Assembly: GCF_000002985.6 (NCBI RefSeq)
Contig: NC_003283.11
Coordinates: 20,275,501-20,339,500, forward strand
Source of the DNA: Caenorhabditis elegans
Taxonomy: Eukaryota > Nematoda > Chromadorea > Rhabditida > Rhabditidae
DNA length: 64,000 nucleotides
Reading direction: 5' to 3'
The notes beneath the pieces are model-generated. The model saw only the letters and a program-made list of their open reading frames with translations, was not told the origin of the DNA and searched no databases. The position numbers and the translations under genes are program-made. Below are positions 1-11,900 of the stretch, in pieces. The first letter of the stretch is position 1. The number at the start of each line of letters is the position of its first letter.

Positions 1-88
1 ACAAATTGAAGCCGAAATTTCGAAGAAATACAACGGTCGACGTGTCAATCTGATGGGCGGAATCAATCAGGCGCTGGGAGGAAATTGA
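1..88 (+). CDS. 3' end of an unidentified gene (last exon, partial)
   Basis: Reading from base 2, an open frame of 28 codons runs to a TGA at 86-88 and ends in the residues NLMGGINQALGGN. The codons are mixed in GC content, unlike the AT-rich repeat DNA that starts immediately after the stop, which supports a genuine terminal exon entering from the left edge. The visible part has a charged segment (EAEISKKYNGRR) followed by a small-residue tail. I do not recognise the family, and too little is present to assign a function. The other two forward frames are closed early. Confidence 0.5.
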   Translation, partial: QIEAEISKKYNGRRVNLMGGINQALGGN

Positions 89-1600
89 AATTTTTTTCAA
101 AATTTTTTTTCTTGTTTTTTGGATTTTATTTGATTTTATTTTTAATTGCACCCAAATGATTGTATTTTTGATTGTAGTAAAAATTAATTTATTAATGTTT
201 TTTTTTAACTTTGAGTCCCTCCCAGAAAAGTTAAATTAAAAATTAATTTATTTACCCAGCCAAGCTTCTCGTTTTTTGCTTACTACCTCGGCGAGATATT
301 TGCTTTTTTACTTGATTTAAGTGATACTGTCTTGACGATGAGCGCAAACATAATTTTGACATTTTCTAGACAATAGAACAAGTGCTCCGATTTTTTTGTT
401 TGCAAAAAACTGGAATTTCCTAAGGGATTTTTTTCTAATTTTAGATTTTCCTGTTAGTTTGGCATTAATTTAGACTGAATTTTCAGATTCTGCACAAAAT
501 TCTGACCTAAAAGTTATCTACTTTTGAGAATTTTTGTGAAAACTTCTACTTTCAGGCTTTTAGGCCAGAAGCAAATAGTTTCCGGGCCATAACTTAACAC
601 ATAGGCTTCGGAAATGGAAACCAGTATGAAATTCAGAATGCCCGTAGAATTCTGAACAGATTTGACACCCATATTGACAACTTTAAAAAATTTGGGTTTT
701 TCAAGCCAAAAATATCGGCCCGATTTAGGACTAATGACTATGATAACTCGACGGAGACTTGCCCAATCTCGATAAAATTTTTAAATTTGAATTTCCCATA
801 AAATTCTGAACTGATTTGACACCCATATTGACTATTTTAAAAATATAGATATTTTAGGCCTAAAAATTTCGGCCCGATTTCAGACTAAAGCCCATAACTC
901 GATGGAGGGCCATCCAATCTTAATAAAACGTTTAAATTCGGAGTTTTTGCAAAATTCTGAACAGATTTGATACCCATATTGCATTTTCAGATTTTTTCGA
1001 TTTTTCAGGCCAATAAATTTTCGGGCCCGTTTGGGTCTAAGGCCTGTAACTCGGCGGAGACTTGTCCAATCTGAATGAAATTTTCAAATTCGAGTTTTCT
1101 ACGAAATTCTGAACAGATTTGACCCACATATTGCATTTTTAAATATTTTCGATTTTTCAGGCCAGGCCAAAAGTATCGGCCTGATTTGGGACTTTGGCCT
1201 ATAAAAAAAATTCTAACATTTTTTTCAAATTCGAGATTCTTTATGATATTTTACACTGATTTAACAGACTTATTGGTGAAATTTTATTTTTTAGGCCTAA
1301 AATTTCCCAATTTTTTTTTTCAACGATCAATTTTTCAAATATAAACAATCTAAAAAAACCATTGCGATACCGATCATCATGAGTCAGGTGCTTCAATTGT
1401 TTTGGCGGTTTCTTGGTTTTGTGTATTTGTGCTCGCCGAGCATAAGTAAACACTCGCAATTATTTTTCTGTCACAGAAAATCTCAATTTTCAGACTCAAA
1501 ACCTTGTCATAGCTTGAAAGTAGTTAAAAATTCGAAATCTACGCAAAATTTTGATCCTAAAAAATGAAATTCCCGATAATTTCGGAGAGATCTGAAAATT

Positions 1601-1676
1601 GGCAAAAGTGGCTCAGTCGGGAAGAGGGATACTTTTGGGAAAATGGGTCCCGGGTTCGAGTCCCCGTTGGGGTCAG
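1601..1676 (+). repeat. tRNA-like (A-box/B-box) repeat
   Basis: TGGCTCAGTCGG at 1609-1620 fits a pol III A box and GGTTCGAGTCC at 1653-1663 fits a B box, spaced as in a tRNA gene. The seven bases before the A box do not pair with the seven after the T arm, so no acceptor stem forms and it is not called as a functional tRNA. Sister copies lie at 4001, 5002, 35664, 52711 and 55659-59463. Confidence 0.6.
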
Positions 1677-1924
1677 TAATTTTTGTAGTGTTCAATTAGT
1701 TGTGGGAAACTGAAAATTTGAAGAAATTCGCGGTTTTTTGAAGATTTTTTTGCAAAAATTTTTTTTGAAAATTTAATTTTTGGAAAAAAAATTTTTTTAA
1801 AGAATTTTTCAATTACAGTTTTTTAAAACCAATTTCTAATTTCCCTTGCACCTGATCATCAAGTCACCAGTGTATTTGTGACGAGTAAACTGTAGGAATT
1901 CGGAAGGTGGTTAAAAGAGTAAGT

Positions 1925-2233
1925 ATGTCAACATTTGTCTTCTTTATTATTTGTTTTTTCGGCGCAAGAAATATTGCGAGCAGAAATAAACAATTTACCC
2001 ATCGAAATAGTAAGAAAAAGGGGAAATTTTTGGAAGGGGATAATATAAAACTAACAATTGAGTCACTTTTGGGATTTCTGGTTGACAGTGTCCTAGTACA
2101 CCGTCAACGACACGAAAATCCAGTTTTACAGACAGTGTACATAAGAATTTCAAGCCAAAAGCCACGTGGAAATTTTGAAAAAAATTTTTTTTTGCAAAAT
2201 ATTATTTTTCAAAAAAATATCATCAACTGGTAA
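1925..2233 (+). CDS. doubtful small ORF with a signal-peptide-like start
   Basis: An ATG at 1925 opens 102 codons that begin with a hydrophobic stretch (MSTFVFFIICFFGA) and then become basic. The first 230 bases are of higher complexity than the flanking repeats, but the last part runs into the dispersed repeat DNA. No splice acceptor precedes the start and no family is recognised. It may equally be a chance frame over a non-coding conserved segment. Confidence 0.12.
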   Translation: MSTFVFFIICFFGARNIASRNKQFTHRNSKKKGKFLEGDNIKLTIESLLGFLVDSVLVHRQRHENPVLQTVYIRISSQKPRGNFEKNFFLQNIIFQKNIINW

Positions 2234-3198
2234 TTTCACAACACTTTCGTTAGTAAATTTGAATTCTACACAAAATTTGCAACCAATTTGACCCCCATAA
2301 TGCCTAGGTTTGACTTTGGCCTATTTTCGGCCTAAACGGGCCCGAAACGGCCTGAACTAAAAAGTACCGGAACATAGCCGATATGGGTGTCATTTTTCAG
2401 GGAATTGTGTGAAAAATTCAAATTTTCTATTGAAAATTATGAGAAGTTAGCGGTATTCTAAAAAATGAAAAAATCGGGGAAAATATTTTTTTTTGAAAAA
2501 TCATATTTTCATTATCAAAAATTTTCCTGGTAATTTCACAACACTTTTGTTAACAAATTTGAATTCTACACAAAAATTGTAACAAATTTGACCCCCATAA
2601 CGCCTAGGTTTGATTTTGACCCATTTTCGGCCTAAACGGGCCTGAAACGGCCTGAACTGGGCCAATCCTAAAAAGCACCGGAACATAGCCGATATGGGTG
2701 TCATTTTTCAGGAAATTTTGTGAAAAATTCAAATTTTCTATTAAAAATGCTTAGAAATTAGCGGAACTCAGAAAATAAAAAAAAATCGGTGAAAATTTTT
2801 TTTTTTTTGAAAAATCATATTTTCATTATCAAAAATTTTCCTGGTAATTTCACAACACTTTTGTTAAAAAATTTGAATTCTACGCAAAATTCGCATTAAA
2901 TTTGACCCCATATCGAATAGGTTTCATTTTGGCCTATTTTCAGCCTAAACGGGCCTGAATAGGCTTGAGACTTATATTAACAGAAATATAGCCAATATGG
3001 GGGTCATATTATAGCAAATTTTGTCAGAAATCCAAATTGGTTAGTAAAAAAGTTGAACTATTGATGGAATTCAAAAAAAAATGTTTTTCGAAGATTTTCG
3101 AAAATCTGCTAATTTTTGAGGTTTCCGCATGATTTTTGGCTTAAAAAACGTAGAATTTTACAGATTTTCATTTAAAAATAAATTTGCAAAAAACGTGT

Positions 3199-4354
3199 TT
3201 AGAGAAGTGCGTAGGCGGCGGCTCCGACCAGCGAAAGAACTGCTGAGGATTGTCCGACAGAGTTGAAGAACACCTGATTTCCGGCCTGATCGAATTGTCG
3301 GCCCGATTGTGTTGTTCCGTACATTGATTGGCTAGTGTATCGTGGAGTTGTCGTTTGTCCGAATTGGTTAGTTTGTCCGTACTGTTGTTGTTGATTGTAT
3401 CCTCGGGTGGTTTGGTATTGATTGCTGGAAGTTTTTTGAGTTTTTGAAATTTCCTAGACGTGACACTGAAAATTCCATGTGATTTTCGAATTCAGCGTAA
3501 AATTTTGCACTGATTAGACCCCCATATTGATATTTTTCAAAAATTTCGACTTTTTGGCCTAAAATTTTCGGCCCGTTTCAGGCTAAGGGGGCTTGCAACT
3601 CAGCTCAGGATTATCCTATTTGGATAAAAATTTGAAATGCAAATTTAGTCTGAAAAACTAAGTAGTAACATCAATTTTGAAAAGTTTCAAAATTTCGATT
3701 TTTGGCCTAAAAGTTTTTGGCCTAAAATTATCAAGTTTAATGCCCATAACTCGGCTTAAACTACTCATATTGCGTTATACATTTAAAATTCAGAAAGCTC
3801 ATAAAATTCTGCACCGATTTGACCCCCATTTTGAGTAGTTTCAAAATTTTCGATTTTTGGCCTAAATATTTCGGGCCACCATTTTGGCCCGTTTAGCTCT
3901 GGATGTTCCAATTTGCAGAAATCTTTGAAATATGAATATTTTTCAATTATTGAACGTATTATCCGTCAAATTGAAAAAAATTTCAGAAAAAAATTTGCGT
4001 GAAAGTGGCTCAGTAGGGAAGAGGGATGGTTCTGAGCAGAAGGTCCGGGGTTCGACCCCCACCAGTGGTTTTTGTTTTTTTTTTGTTTTGATAGCTTTGG
4101 GAAGTGTTATGAAATATGTTTCCGAGTGAAAAATTTTTAGTAACAAAATTTTTTGACAATTTTTGGGTTTTTTTCAAATTTTGGAAATTTTCAAAAAAGT
4201 TTTTAGTTGTCTCTTTTCTTATTTAATGGTTATAATAATAATAAACTAACTTTGAATACTGCTGATTGTTGTATGGCTGTTGCTGGTACTGTTGCTGTTG
4301 GTATTGGGCGAATACGCTGGCAACGAGGAGGGAGGCAATGAGGAAGGATTGCAT
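3199..4354 (-). CDS. secreted Gln/Tyr-rich small protein, two exons
   Basis: Exons at 4251-4354 and 3199-3424 (minus strand) join to 330 nt, giving 109 residues. Donor GTTAGT and acceptor TTCCAG flank an 826-nt intron that carries a tRNA-like repeat. The N-terminus (MQSFLIASLLVASVFA) is a clear signal peptide. It is followed by a low-complexity stretch rich in Gln, Tyr and Asn to about residue 75, then a hydrophobic C-terminus (SAVLSLVGAAAYALL) that could be a GPI-anchor signal or a buried tail. A TGTTCCAG lies seven bases upstream of the start codon, as for a trans-splice acceptor. Nematode secreted or cuticle-surface proteins often have this composition; no specific family was recognised and no enzyme motif is present. 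Confidence 0.75.
4001..4070 (+). repeat. tRNA-like (A-box/B-box) repeat inside an intron
   Basis: TGGCTCAGTAGG (4006-4017) and GGGTTCGACCC (around 4048-4058) are A- and B-box-like. It lies in the intron of the Gln/Tyr-rich gene, on the opposite strand. The ends do not pair as an acceptor stem. Confidence 0.55.
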
Positions 4355-5975
4355 GATTAAGCTGGAACATTTACAGATATTTTGGATTTGAAATAATATT
4401 GAGAAGAAAGTAGAGGAACTTTCAAAAATTTGAAAAAAAAAAAAAAAAAAATTTTTCGGAAAAAATTTCGAAATTATTTTTTTTCTCTAGAAGAGCTCAA
4501 TGCTCAATGAGCCAAACATATTTTCCAAGAACCCCTCGTGTGCCACAGTTAAATAGGCCCTCTCTGCGACCAAACAGTACAAACAAACAGACCACGCCCA
4601 GCCCCGGCGGCGCGCAGGGGGCAAAACTTTTTTCTTGCGTATTTACTCACAAAAATCCACTTAACCCCGCCGATGGCATGACAGTCGAGTAAAGAATGCT
4701 CCAATCAGTTGCACAATCAGTTAAGGAGATCAAATAGAACAAGACTTTTTTTTTGGGGGGTAGAATAGAAAAAAAAAACCGAATAAACTCGGGGAAAAAT
4801 CCCCGAAAAAAATTGTTTGATATCAGTGTATGACAAGAGTGTTCAGTCTTAAAATAGCTAAAACAGGTTTTTAAAAATTCCAAAAAAAAAAAAAATTTTT
4901 GAAAAAAATTTTTCAAAATTTTTTTATTTTATTTGAATTTCTCATATTTTCGCACCAAATTTTGTTTTCACACGCATTCTCAAACATTATAAAAAACAAT
5001 TCCACCTACCGGGACTCGAACCCGGGACTCATTTCCCCAAACCATCCCTCTTCCCGCCTGAGCCACTGCGACCCATTTTCAAATTCCACCAAAATCGACG
5101 GGAGTTTTATGATGCTAGACTGAAATTTTGCGAGAAATTCGAAAATTGTGGTAATTCGGCTCTAGTGTAGCATTGAGCCAAGTTATGACCCGGAAACCTC
5201 AACTGGGCCCGATTTTAGGCCCGAATTTCTAAATTTTTCGAGTAGTCAATATGGGGGTCAAATCATATCCAAATTTTGTGTAGATTATGGAATTTTATGT
5301 GAAAACGTCCTGAAATGTCTGGAAAAAACAGAAAATCCAAAAATCTGAAAAAAAATAAAAGTAATTTAAAAAAATCTAAAAATCCGAAAATTTCGACATT
5401 TCCAGGTCAGTGCTAATATTTTTAATTATTATACAATGTTTTAACGTCTTTTTGCCTATATTTCAGATTATAGACTTTCGGACCAAAAATAGGCTGTTTC
5501 AGGCCGATTTTGGGCCTAAAATATAATACGGCCGATATGGCGAGTTTTGCCTAAAAGCTCACTTTTATTTAAAAAAAAACGCATATTCTGGTAGAAAATT
5601 CTTCTTTGTTTGGACTATAGCCCGATAATAGGCCATTCCAGGCCGAGTTCGGGCCTAGAATGGGAAATTGCCGATATGAGTCTCAAAATCACCGAAAGTT
5701 TTTGTCTTTAAATTTCACAGTTAAAAGAAAAAAACATATTCCGACAGAAAACGTTGTTTTTCGATTACGGGCTAAAATAGGCCGTTTCAGGCCGATTTCG
5801 GGCCTAATACTGAATATAGTCAATATAGGTGTTAAACGAACCGGGATTTTGCGTAAAATTTGATTTTTATAGAAAAAAATCATAAAAACTGACGATAAAA
5901 AATTTTATTAGGGAAAAAATTACAAAAAAATATTTCAGAAAAAAAAAATTAAAATTTTTTTAATAGTTCCTGTTT
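4355..5975. other. 1.6-kb intergenic stretch
   Basis: It lies upstream of the Gln/Tyr-rich gene and downstream of the ankyrin gene. It holds a C-rich, non-repeat segment at about 4495-4740, which could be promoter DNA of the Gln/Tyr-rich gene, a tRNA-like repeat at 5002-5075, and then diverged GACCCCCATATTG / GGCCGATTTCGGGCC dispersed repeats. No exon is seen. Confidence 0.5.
5002..5075 (-). repeat. tRNA-like (A-box/B-box) repeat
   Basis: On the minus strand it reads TGGCTCAGGCGG (A box) and later GGGTTCGAGTCCC (B box) with a perfect five-pair T stem (CCGGG/CCCGG). The outer bases do not form an acceptor stem. It is the best-preserved T arm of the family in this window. Confidence 0.6.
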
Positions 5976-8900
5976 TTATTTCTTTCTTAAAATAAATTCC
6001 TTATAACGTTTGCACAATTTGAAATGTCTCTGAAGAACTGAAGTAGCCGTGTTCCTCAATTCAGCAAATGTAAGTGCACTTTTAGACCGTAAGTACTCTA
6101 TAACACTCAAATTCGGTGCTCCGACGGTTGGTTGCATGGCACAATCTAGCGGGGTCCTTTGGGGACGGCCAAATGCATTCACAGCACTTCCACCATTTAA
6201 AAGTGACAAAATACAATCAATTCTGCTCGCAAGGCAAGCTTCGTGCAGTGCTGTCTCGCCGTTTTTGTCCAGCCAGCCAACTAGCGGTGAGGATAGGAAA
6301 TTGTCTTCTTTTTCTATCTGAAAGTTAGTAAAAATTTTGTTTTTGCCATGCATGTTGTTGAAAATAATATAAGCTTCAATTTAAGTCAAAATTTGTAAAA
6401 TTACGTCGAAAATAAGCTGAGTTATGAGGTTTTGAAAATTTGAAAAAAAAAAGTAATTTTTTTTTTCTGTGAAACTTCAAAAATCTCTAACTTTTTTAGT
6501 TTTCAAGATTTTTTGCTAGTTTTTGTTTTATAATCAGCATCAAGTATTCAATTTTATTATAATCAAAAATGTTTCATATTTGCGCTCAAAACTACAGTAC
6601 CCCACGACTTTTCGTGACGGGACTCAAATTTTGAAATTTACGAAAAAAAAGTTTTACACCAAAATTTCAAAATGGTCTAACTTTTTTAGTTTCAAAGATT
6701 TTTTGCTAGTTTTTGTTCTAAATTAAACTTGACTATTCAATTTTAATATAATCAAAAATTTTTTTAATTTGTACGTAATTCTTCCTTTTTACAAAAGTTT
6801 TCGTGACGGGACTCAAATTTCAAAAATTTCGAAAAAAATTTTTCTCAGAAAGTTCAAAAATCTCTAACTTTTTCAGTTTGAAAGATTTTTTGCTAGTTTT
6901 TGTTTTAAAATAAGCATCAAGTATTCAATTTTGATATAATTATAAATTTTTCAAATTTGCGTTCAAAACTACAGTACCCCAAGAGTTTTCGCGGCGGGAC
7001 TCGAATTTCAAAATTTTCGAAAAAATTTTTTTTTCGAAGCTTCAAAAATCTCTAACTTTTTCAGTTTAAAAGATTTTTTGCTAGTTTTTATTTTAAAATA
7101 AGACTCCTGTATTCAATTTTGTGAACAAAATAAGAAATTTAAATTTGCACCTCAAACTTCCCTATCCCAAGACGTTTCGTGGCGGGACTCAAAATTTCAA
7201 ATTTTCACTAAAAATTTTTTGGCAAAAAATTTCAAAACCTGCTAACTTTGTGAGTTTTCATCCGTTTTCTTTAATTTTTAAATCAAACTTTATGGAATTT
7301 TCCAAATTTTCAAACTTACACTTAACAAAACATTAATACACGCGGAGCTCTCGACGGCGGCCGCATGAAGAGCAGTCCTCCCGTTTTTGTCACATTTTGG
7401 ACGGGTATTGACAGATCCCGATGTTCTCCATTCAAATCCTAATTCCTTAATCATACAATGCAATGTATGTGCCTGTCCACCCATACAGGCCCAGAAGACC
7501 GCCGTACGTCCCACCTCGTCTACGTCATTCATGTTGGCTCCGGAGGCCACCAGGCAGCGGAGCACATCTGTGTGGCCACGACCACTGGCTAGGTGGAGAG
7601 CTGTGTTACTGTGATTGTCACGTTCCGATAAGGACCAACCCTGGAAATATGGAAATATGGAAGTTGGCTGAAAATTTGAAATTGATTTTGAGGTTGTTTT
7701 TTTTTTTTAAAAGTTTTTTTTTTTGGAAAAATTGGGTCCCACCACGAAAAGTCTTGGGGTACTGCAGTTTTGAAAGGTTTCGATTCAAAAATGTTTGTTT
7801 ATCAAAGTGAAATAATACATGCACATGTTGAGTTAAAATTATACAAAACTCTCGATAAAGAGCAAAACTATAGGCATTTGAATTTTGGTGAAAAATTGTT
7901 TTTGGAAAATTTTAAGTCCCACCACGAAAAGTCATGAGCTACTGTAGTTTCAAATAACTTTTAATAGAATTTTTTGCCATGATAAAAATAAACATTTCAG
8001 GTATATTTTAAATTAAAAATTGTACAAAACCGATGAAAATGCGTGAAGTTATATGATTTTGAACTTTAGTATATTTTCCAAAAAAAAATTTCGGAAAATT
8101 TTGGGTCCCACCACGAAAAGCCATGAGATACTGTAGTTTTGAAAGGTTTCAATTCAAAATTTTGGTTTTACAAAGTAAAATATTTTATGCAAATTTTAAG
8201 TTAAAAACTTTACAAAATAATTGAAAAAGAGCAAAGTGATAAGCTTTTGAATTCAACAAATTTTCAAAAAAAAAGTTTTTTTAAATTATGGGTCCCACCA
8301 CGAAAAGTCTTGGGGTACTGTAGTATTGAATATTTTTTAACAGAATCTTTAAAGTTTTACAAACACATATTTTAGGTACATTTTAACTCAAGAACTAGCC
8401 ACAACCAGTGAAAATTAGCAAAGTTATATGCTTTTGAATTTTAACAATTATTTGAAAATTTTATTTCGGAAAATTTTGGGTGCCACCACGAAAAGTCTTG
8501 GGGTACTGTAGTTTTAGAAGGTTTTGATTCAAAATTTCAGTTTATTAAAGTAAAATTTTTTATGCAAATTTTGAGTTAAAATTGTACAAATCCCTAGTAA
8601 AAGAGAAAAGTTATAAAGTTTTGAATTTCAACAATTTTTCGAAAAAAGTTTTTTTTTTTTGAAAATTTGAAAAATTTCTAAAACCCCCCAAATTTGCACT
8701 CAAAATGCTCCAAATTTTTTGATTTTTTTTGTGAAAAAACTTGAAATTCTACAGTTCAACTCACCTGATTAGTCAAAATCTTGCAAACCTTCTCATGGCC
8801 CACCATAGCCGCCAAATGCAGAGCAGTGTACCCATTTTTGTCACAGGCCGCCCGTTTTGGAGCATCTTCCCGTTGAATTAGGTAGTTGATGACCTCAATA

Positions 8901-11900
8901 TTTCCAGCACAGACTGCCCACATCAGACAGCTTCTGCCCTCATTATCATTGACTTCAGTGATTTTTGACTCTGCGAATAGGATTTTCAGACATTCCACGG
9001 AGAACTGCGCGGCGTAGTGAGCTGGAGTGGCTCCGATGTGGTCTCGGGTAGAGTTACGGGCTCCTGAATGAGAAAATTTGTGATAACTGTAAATATTGCT
9101 TGAAGTTCAAGTTTCAAACTTCACTTCGTACAAAAAATTAGTAAAAAAGCTTGAAAATGAGCAAAATTAGAAGGCCTTGAAAATTTCAAAAATTTGAAAA
9201 AATTTGAAAAAAATTCTTTTTTTTTTAAATCATAATTCGTTAATTTTCGAGATTTTTGGATTAATTTTGATTTTTTTCAGTAGCAAAAATTTTGCTTTTG
9301 TTTGAACCAACGGTAAACTTCTGCGATACCTTGTAATTTTTTTTTGAGAAAACACAAATTTTTGAAAAAAAAGTTTTTTTTTTCGAAAATGTTACCAAAC
9401 TTCAAAAATGTATAACTTAGCCCATTTTTAAGATTTTTTTTGCATTTTTGTGTAAAATGTACTCAAAACGTATTACTTTAAGACCATGAAAAATTAATTT
9501 ATAGTTTTGCAAACCCACTGTTCCCTGCCACTTTTCTTGATGAGACTCAAAAATTTTTAAAAGTTATTTTTTGAAAAAATTTTCAAAGCTTTAAAAGCTC
9601 ATAACTTCGCTTATTTTGATTATTTTGTATTTATCAGTAATTGAAAAAATAGTTAAAATATTGTTCTTGAACATACCAAACACTCAAGTTTGAATCAATC
9701 AAAACTACAGTACCACAGGACTTTCCGTGAGGTAACTCAAAATTTTCCAGAAAATTTTTTTTCCGAAAATTTTACAAAAGTTCGAAATCTCATAACTTTG
9801 TTCATTTTGAACATTTTGCACTGAATAAGAATTAAAAACAGTTTAAATATTTTTTGAAAACATACCTAACTTTGAAAGTGAAATTAATAAAAACTACAGT
9901 ACCCCATGACTTTTCGTGAGGGGACTCAAAATTTTCCAAAAATTTTTTTTTGCTAATTTTCTAAAAGTTCAAAATCTCATAACTTTGTTCATTTTGATCT
10001 TTTTGGGCTAAATTTCGATTGAATAGGTAGTTAAAATATTTTTCTTTAACGTACTCAACACTCAAGTTTTAATCAATAAAAACTACAGTACCCCAGGGCT
10101 TTTCGTGGTGAGACCTACTGACCCATTCTTTGGTGCAAAATTAACAATTTTTACGTGATTCGAATAAATTTTTCTGGTATTTCAATAAATACAATACAAA
10201 ATCCTACCATTGCACAAGAGAAATTTCACAATTTCCGGGTAGCCTTGCTCGGCGGCATAGTGCAACGGAGTCCTTTGCTCATTATCCACTAAATCAACAG
10301 AACTTCCTAATTCAATCAATAATTGGACGGCTTCAAGGTTTCGAGCAGCAACTGCAATATGCAGAGCCGTCATTCCATCTCGATTCTGCCGAGTTTTTGA
10401 GACTGGCTTCTTTTTTTCGAGAAATCGGATGACTGGAATCGCCTGGGGTAGATTTACACCTACTGCGCACATTAACGGAATTATTCCGAATTTGTCACGT
10501 TGATCTACTGTGAATCCGAAATCCGGACCACCATTTGGATCTGTAAAATTGATTAAAACAATTTTGAAAGTTTGAAAAAAAATTTAGGTTAGAAATTTTT
10601 TTTATATGTATAATATAAATACTGCAGCTACATTTAACATTTAAAAAAGTCTTAAAAAAATCAAAAATTAATTTTTTTTTTAAATTTGGGTCTCATCGCG
10701 AAAAGTCATGTGGTGCCGAAATTTTACAAGTTTTTAATAAAAAAACTATTGTATGTGAAAGAAAAATGTATTAACTACATTTTACATTTAAAACTAAGCA
10801 AAAATATTGAAAATGAGCAAAGTTATACATTATTAAAATTTAGAAAAAAAAAACAAAAAATGATTTTTTTTTTGAAAATTTGGGTCTCCTCACGAAAAGT
10901 CATGGGGTACCCTAATTTTACTATATTGTAATTTAAAAAATTTAGTAAGTCGAGGAAAATTTAAAAGTTAATTTTTAAACAACCTGAATACCAAAATTAG
11001 CAAATCTAGGAGCATTTTAAGAGTTGTGAAAAAAAACACTTTTTTTTCGATTTTTCAATAAATTTTTTCCAAATATTTCTGATTTTTAGATCCAATAAAG
11101 AAGTAAAACTTAAAAATTTGAAATGTGCTTGTTGAGAGCTTTCAAAAATATACAATCATGACCAGAAAAAACAAATTAAAGGCCCAAATTCGGTCCAAGC
11201 TCGGCCTAAATTTGGCCCAAATTCGGTCCAAGTTCGGACCGAATTCGGCCCGAATTCGGCCCAATTTCGGTCCGAACTCAGCCCAAACTTTCAAAATATA
11301 GTAAATATGGGTGCATTTTTCATAATAAAATTAAAAAATTTTTAATAAAAATTGTTGAAAGCTCTCGGAATATTAGAGCGAAAAAATTCTAAACAATATT
11401 TTTTCAAAAAAAAAAACCAACCAACAAATAAAAGTATTCTTAACGCTTCCAGATTAACTTTGCAAGCTGCATAGTGCAATGGAGACCGATCCCGTTTGTC
11501 TTTCACAATGGAAAAAAGCTCCATGACTTTTGGAGTTTTCAGAATTTCAACGAAAATCTGAAAAATAAACGTTGTTTGACTGGAAAATTTGAATTCTACG
11601 TGAAAAATCCGAAAATTTAACACCCATATCGGCTATATTCGGTAACATTATATTTGAGCCCGAAATCAGCTTATTTCGGCTTATTTAGGCCCAAAACTTC
11701 CAAATCATGGTCGGGACCATTTGTTGACTTTTATTCGACACTTGAAATTAATAACATCCATATTGATGACAATTTTTTTGCAAAAGCCTGATTATGGCCT
11801 ACTTCGGCCTGTTTCGGTCCAAAACTGCAGATTTTGAAATATAATCAATATGGGTGTCAATTCATGCTAATTTTTTACGTAAAACTCAAATCTTGTAGTT

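Larger units (their letters stand above)
89..3198. other. 3.1-kb gene-free stretch of dispersed repeats
   Basis: No convincing exon is seen. The stretch is built from diverged copies of one repeat theme: a core reading GACCCCCATATTG (or ACACCCATATTG), a run of T-rich sequence, GGCCTAAAATTTTCGG and then CCCATAACTCGGCG. Copies in both orientations occur near 660, 815, 965, 1115, 2290, 2390, 2590, 2690, 2915 and 3000. One A-box/B-box repeat lies at 1601-1676. Confidence 0.6.
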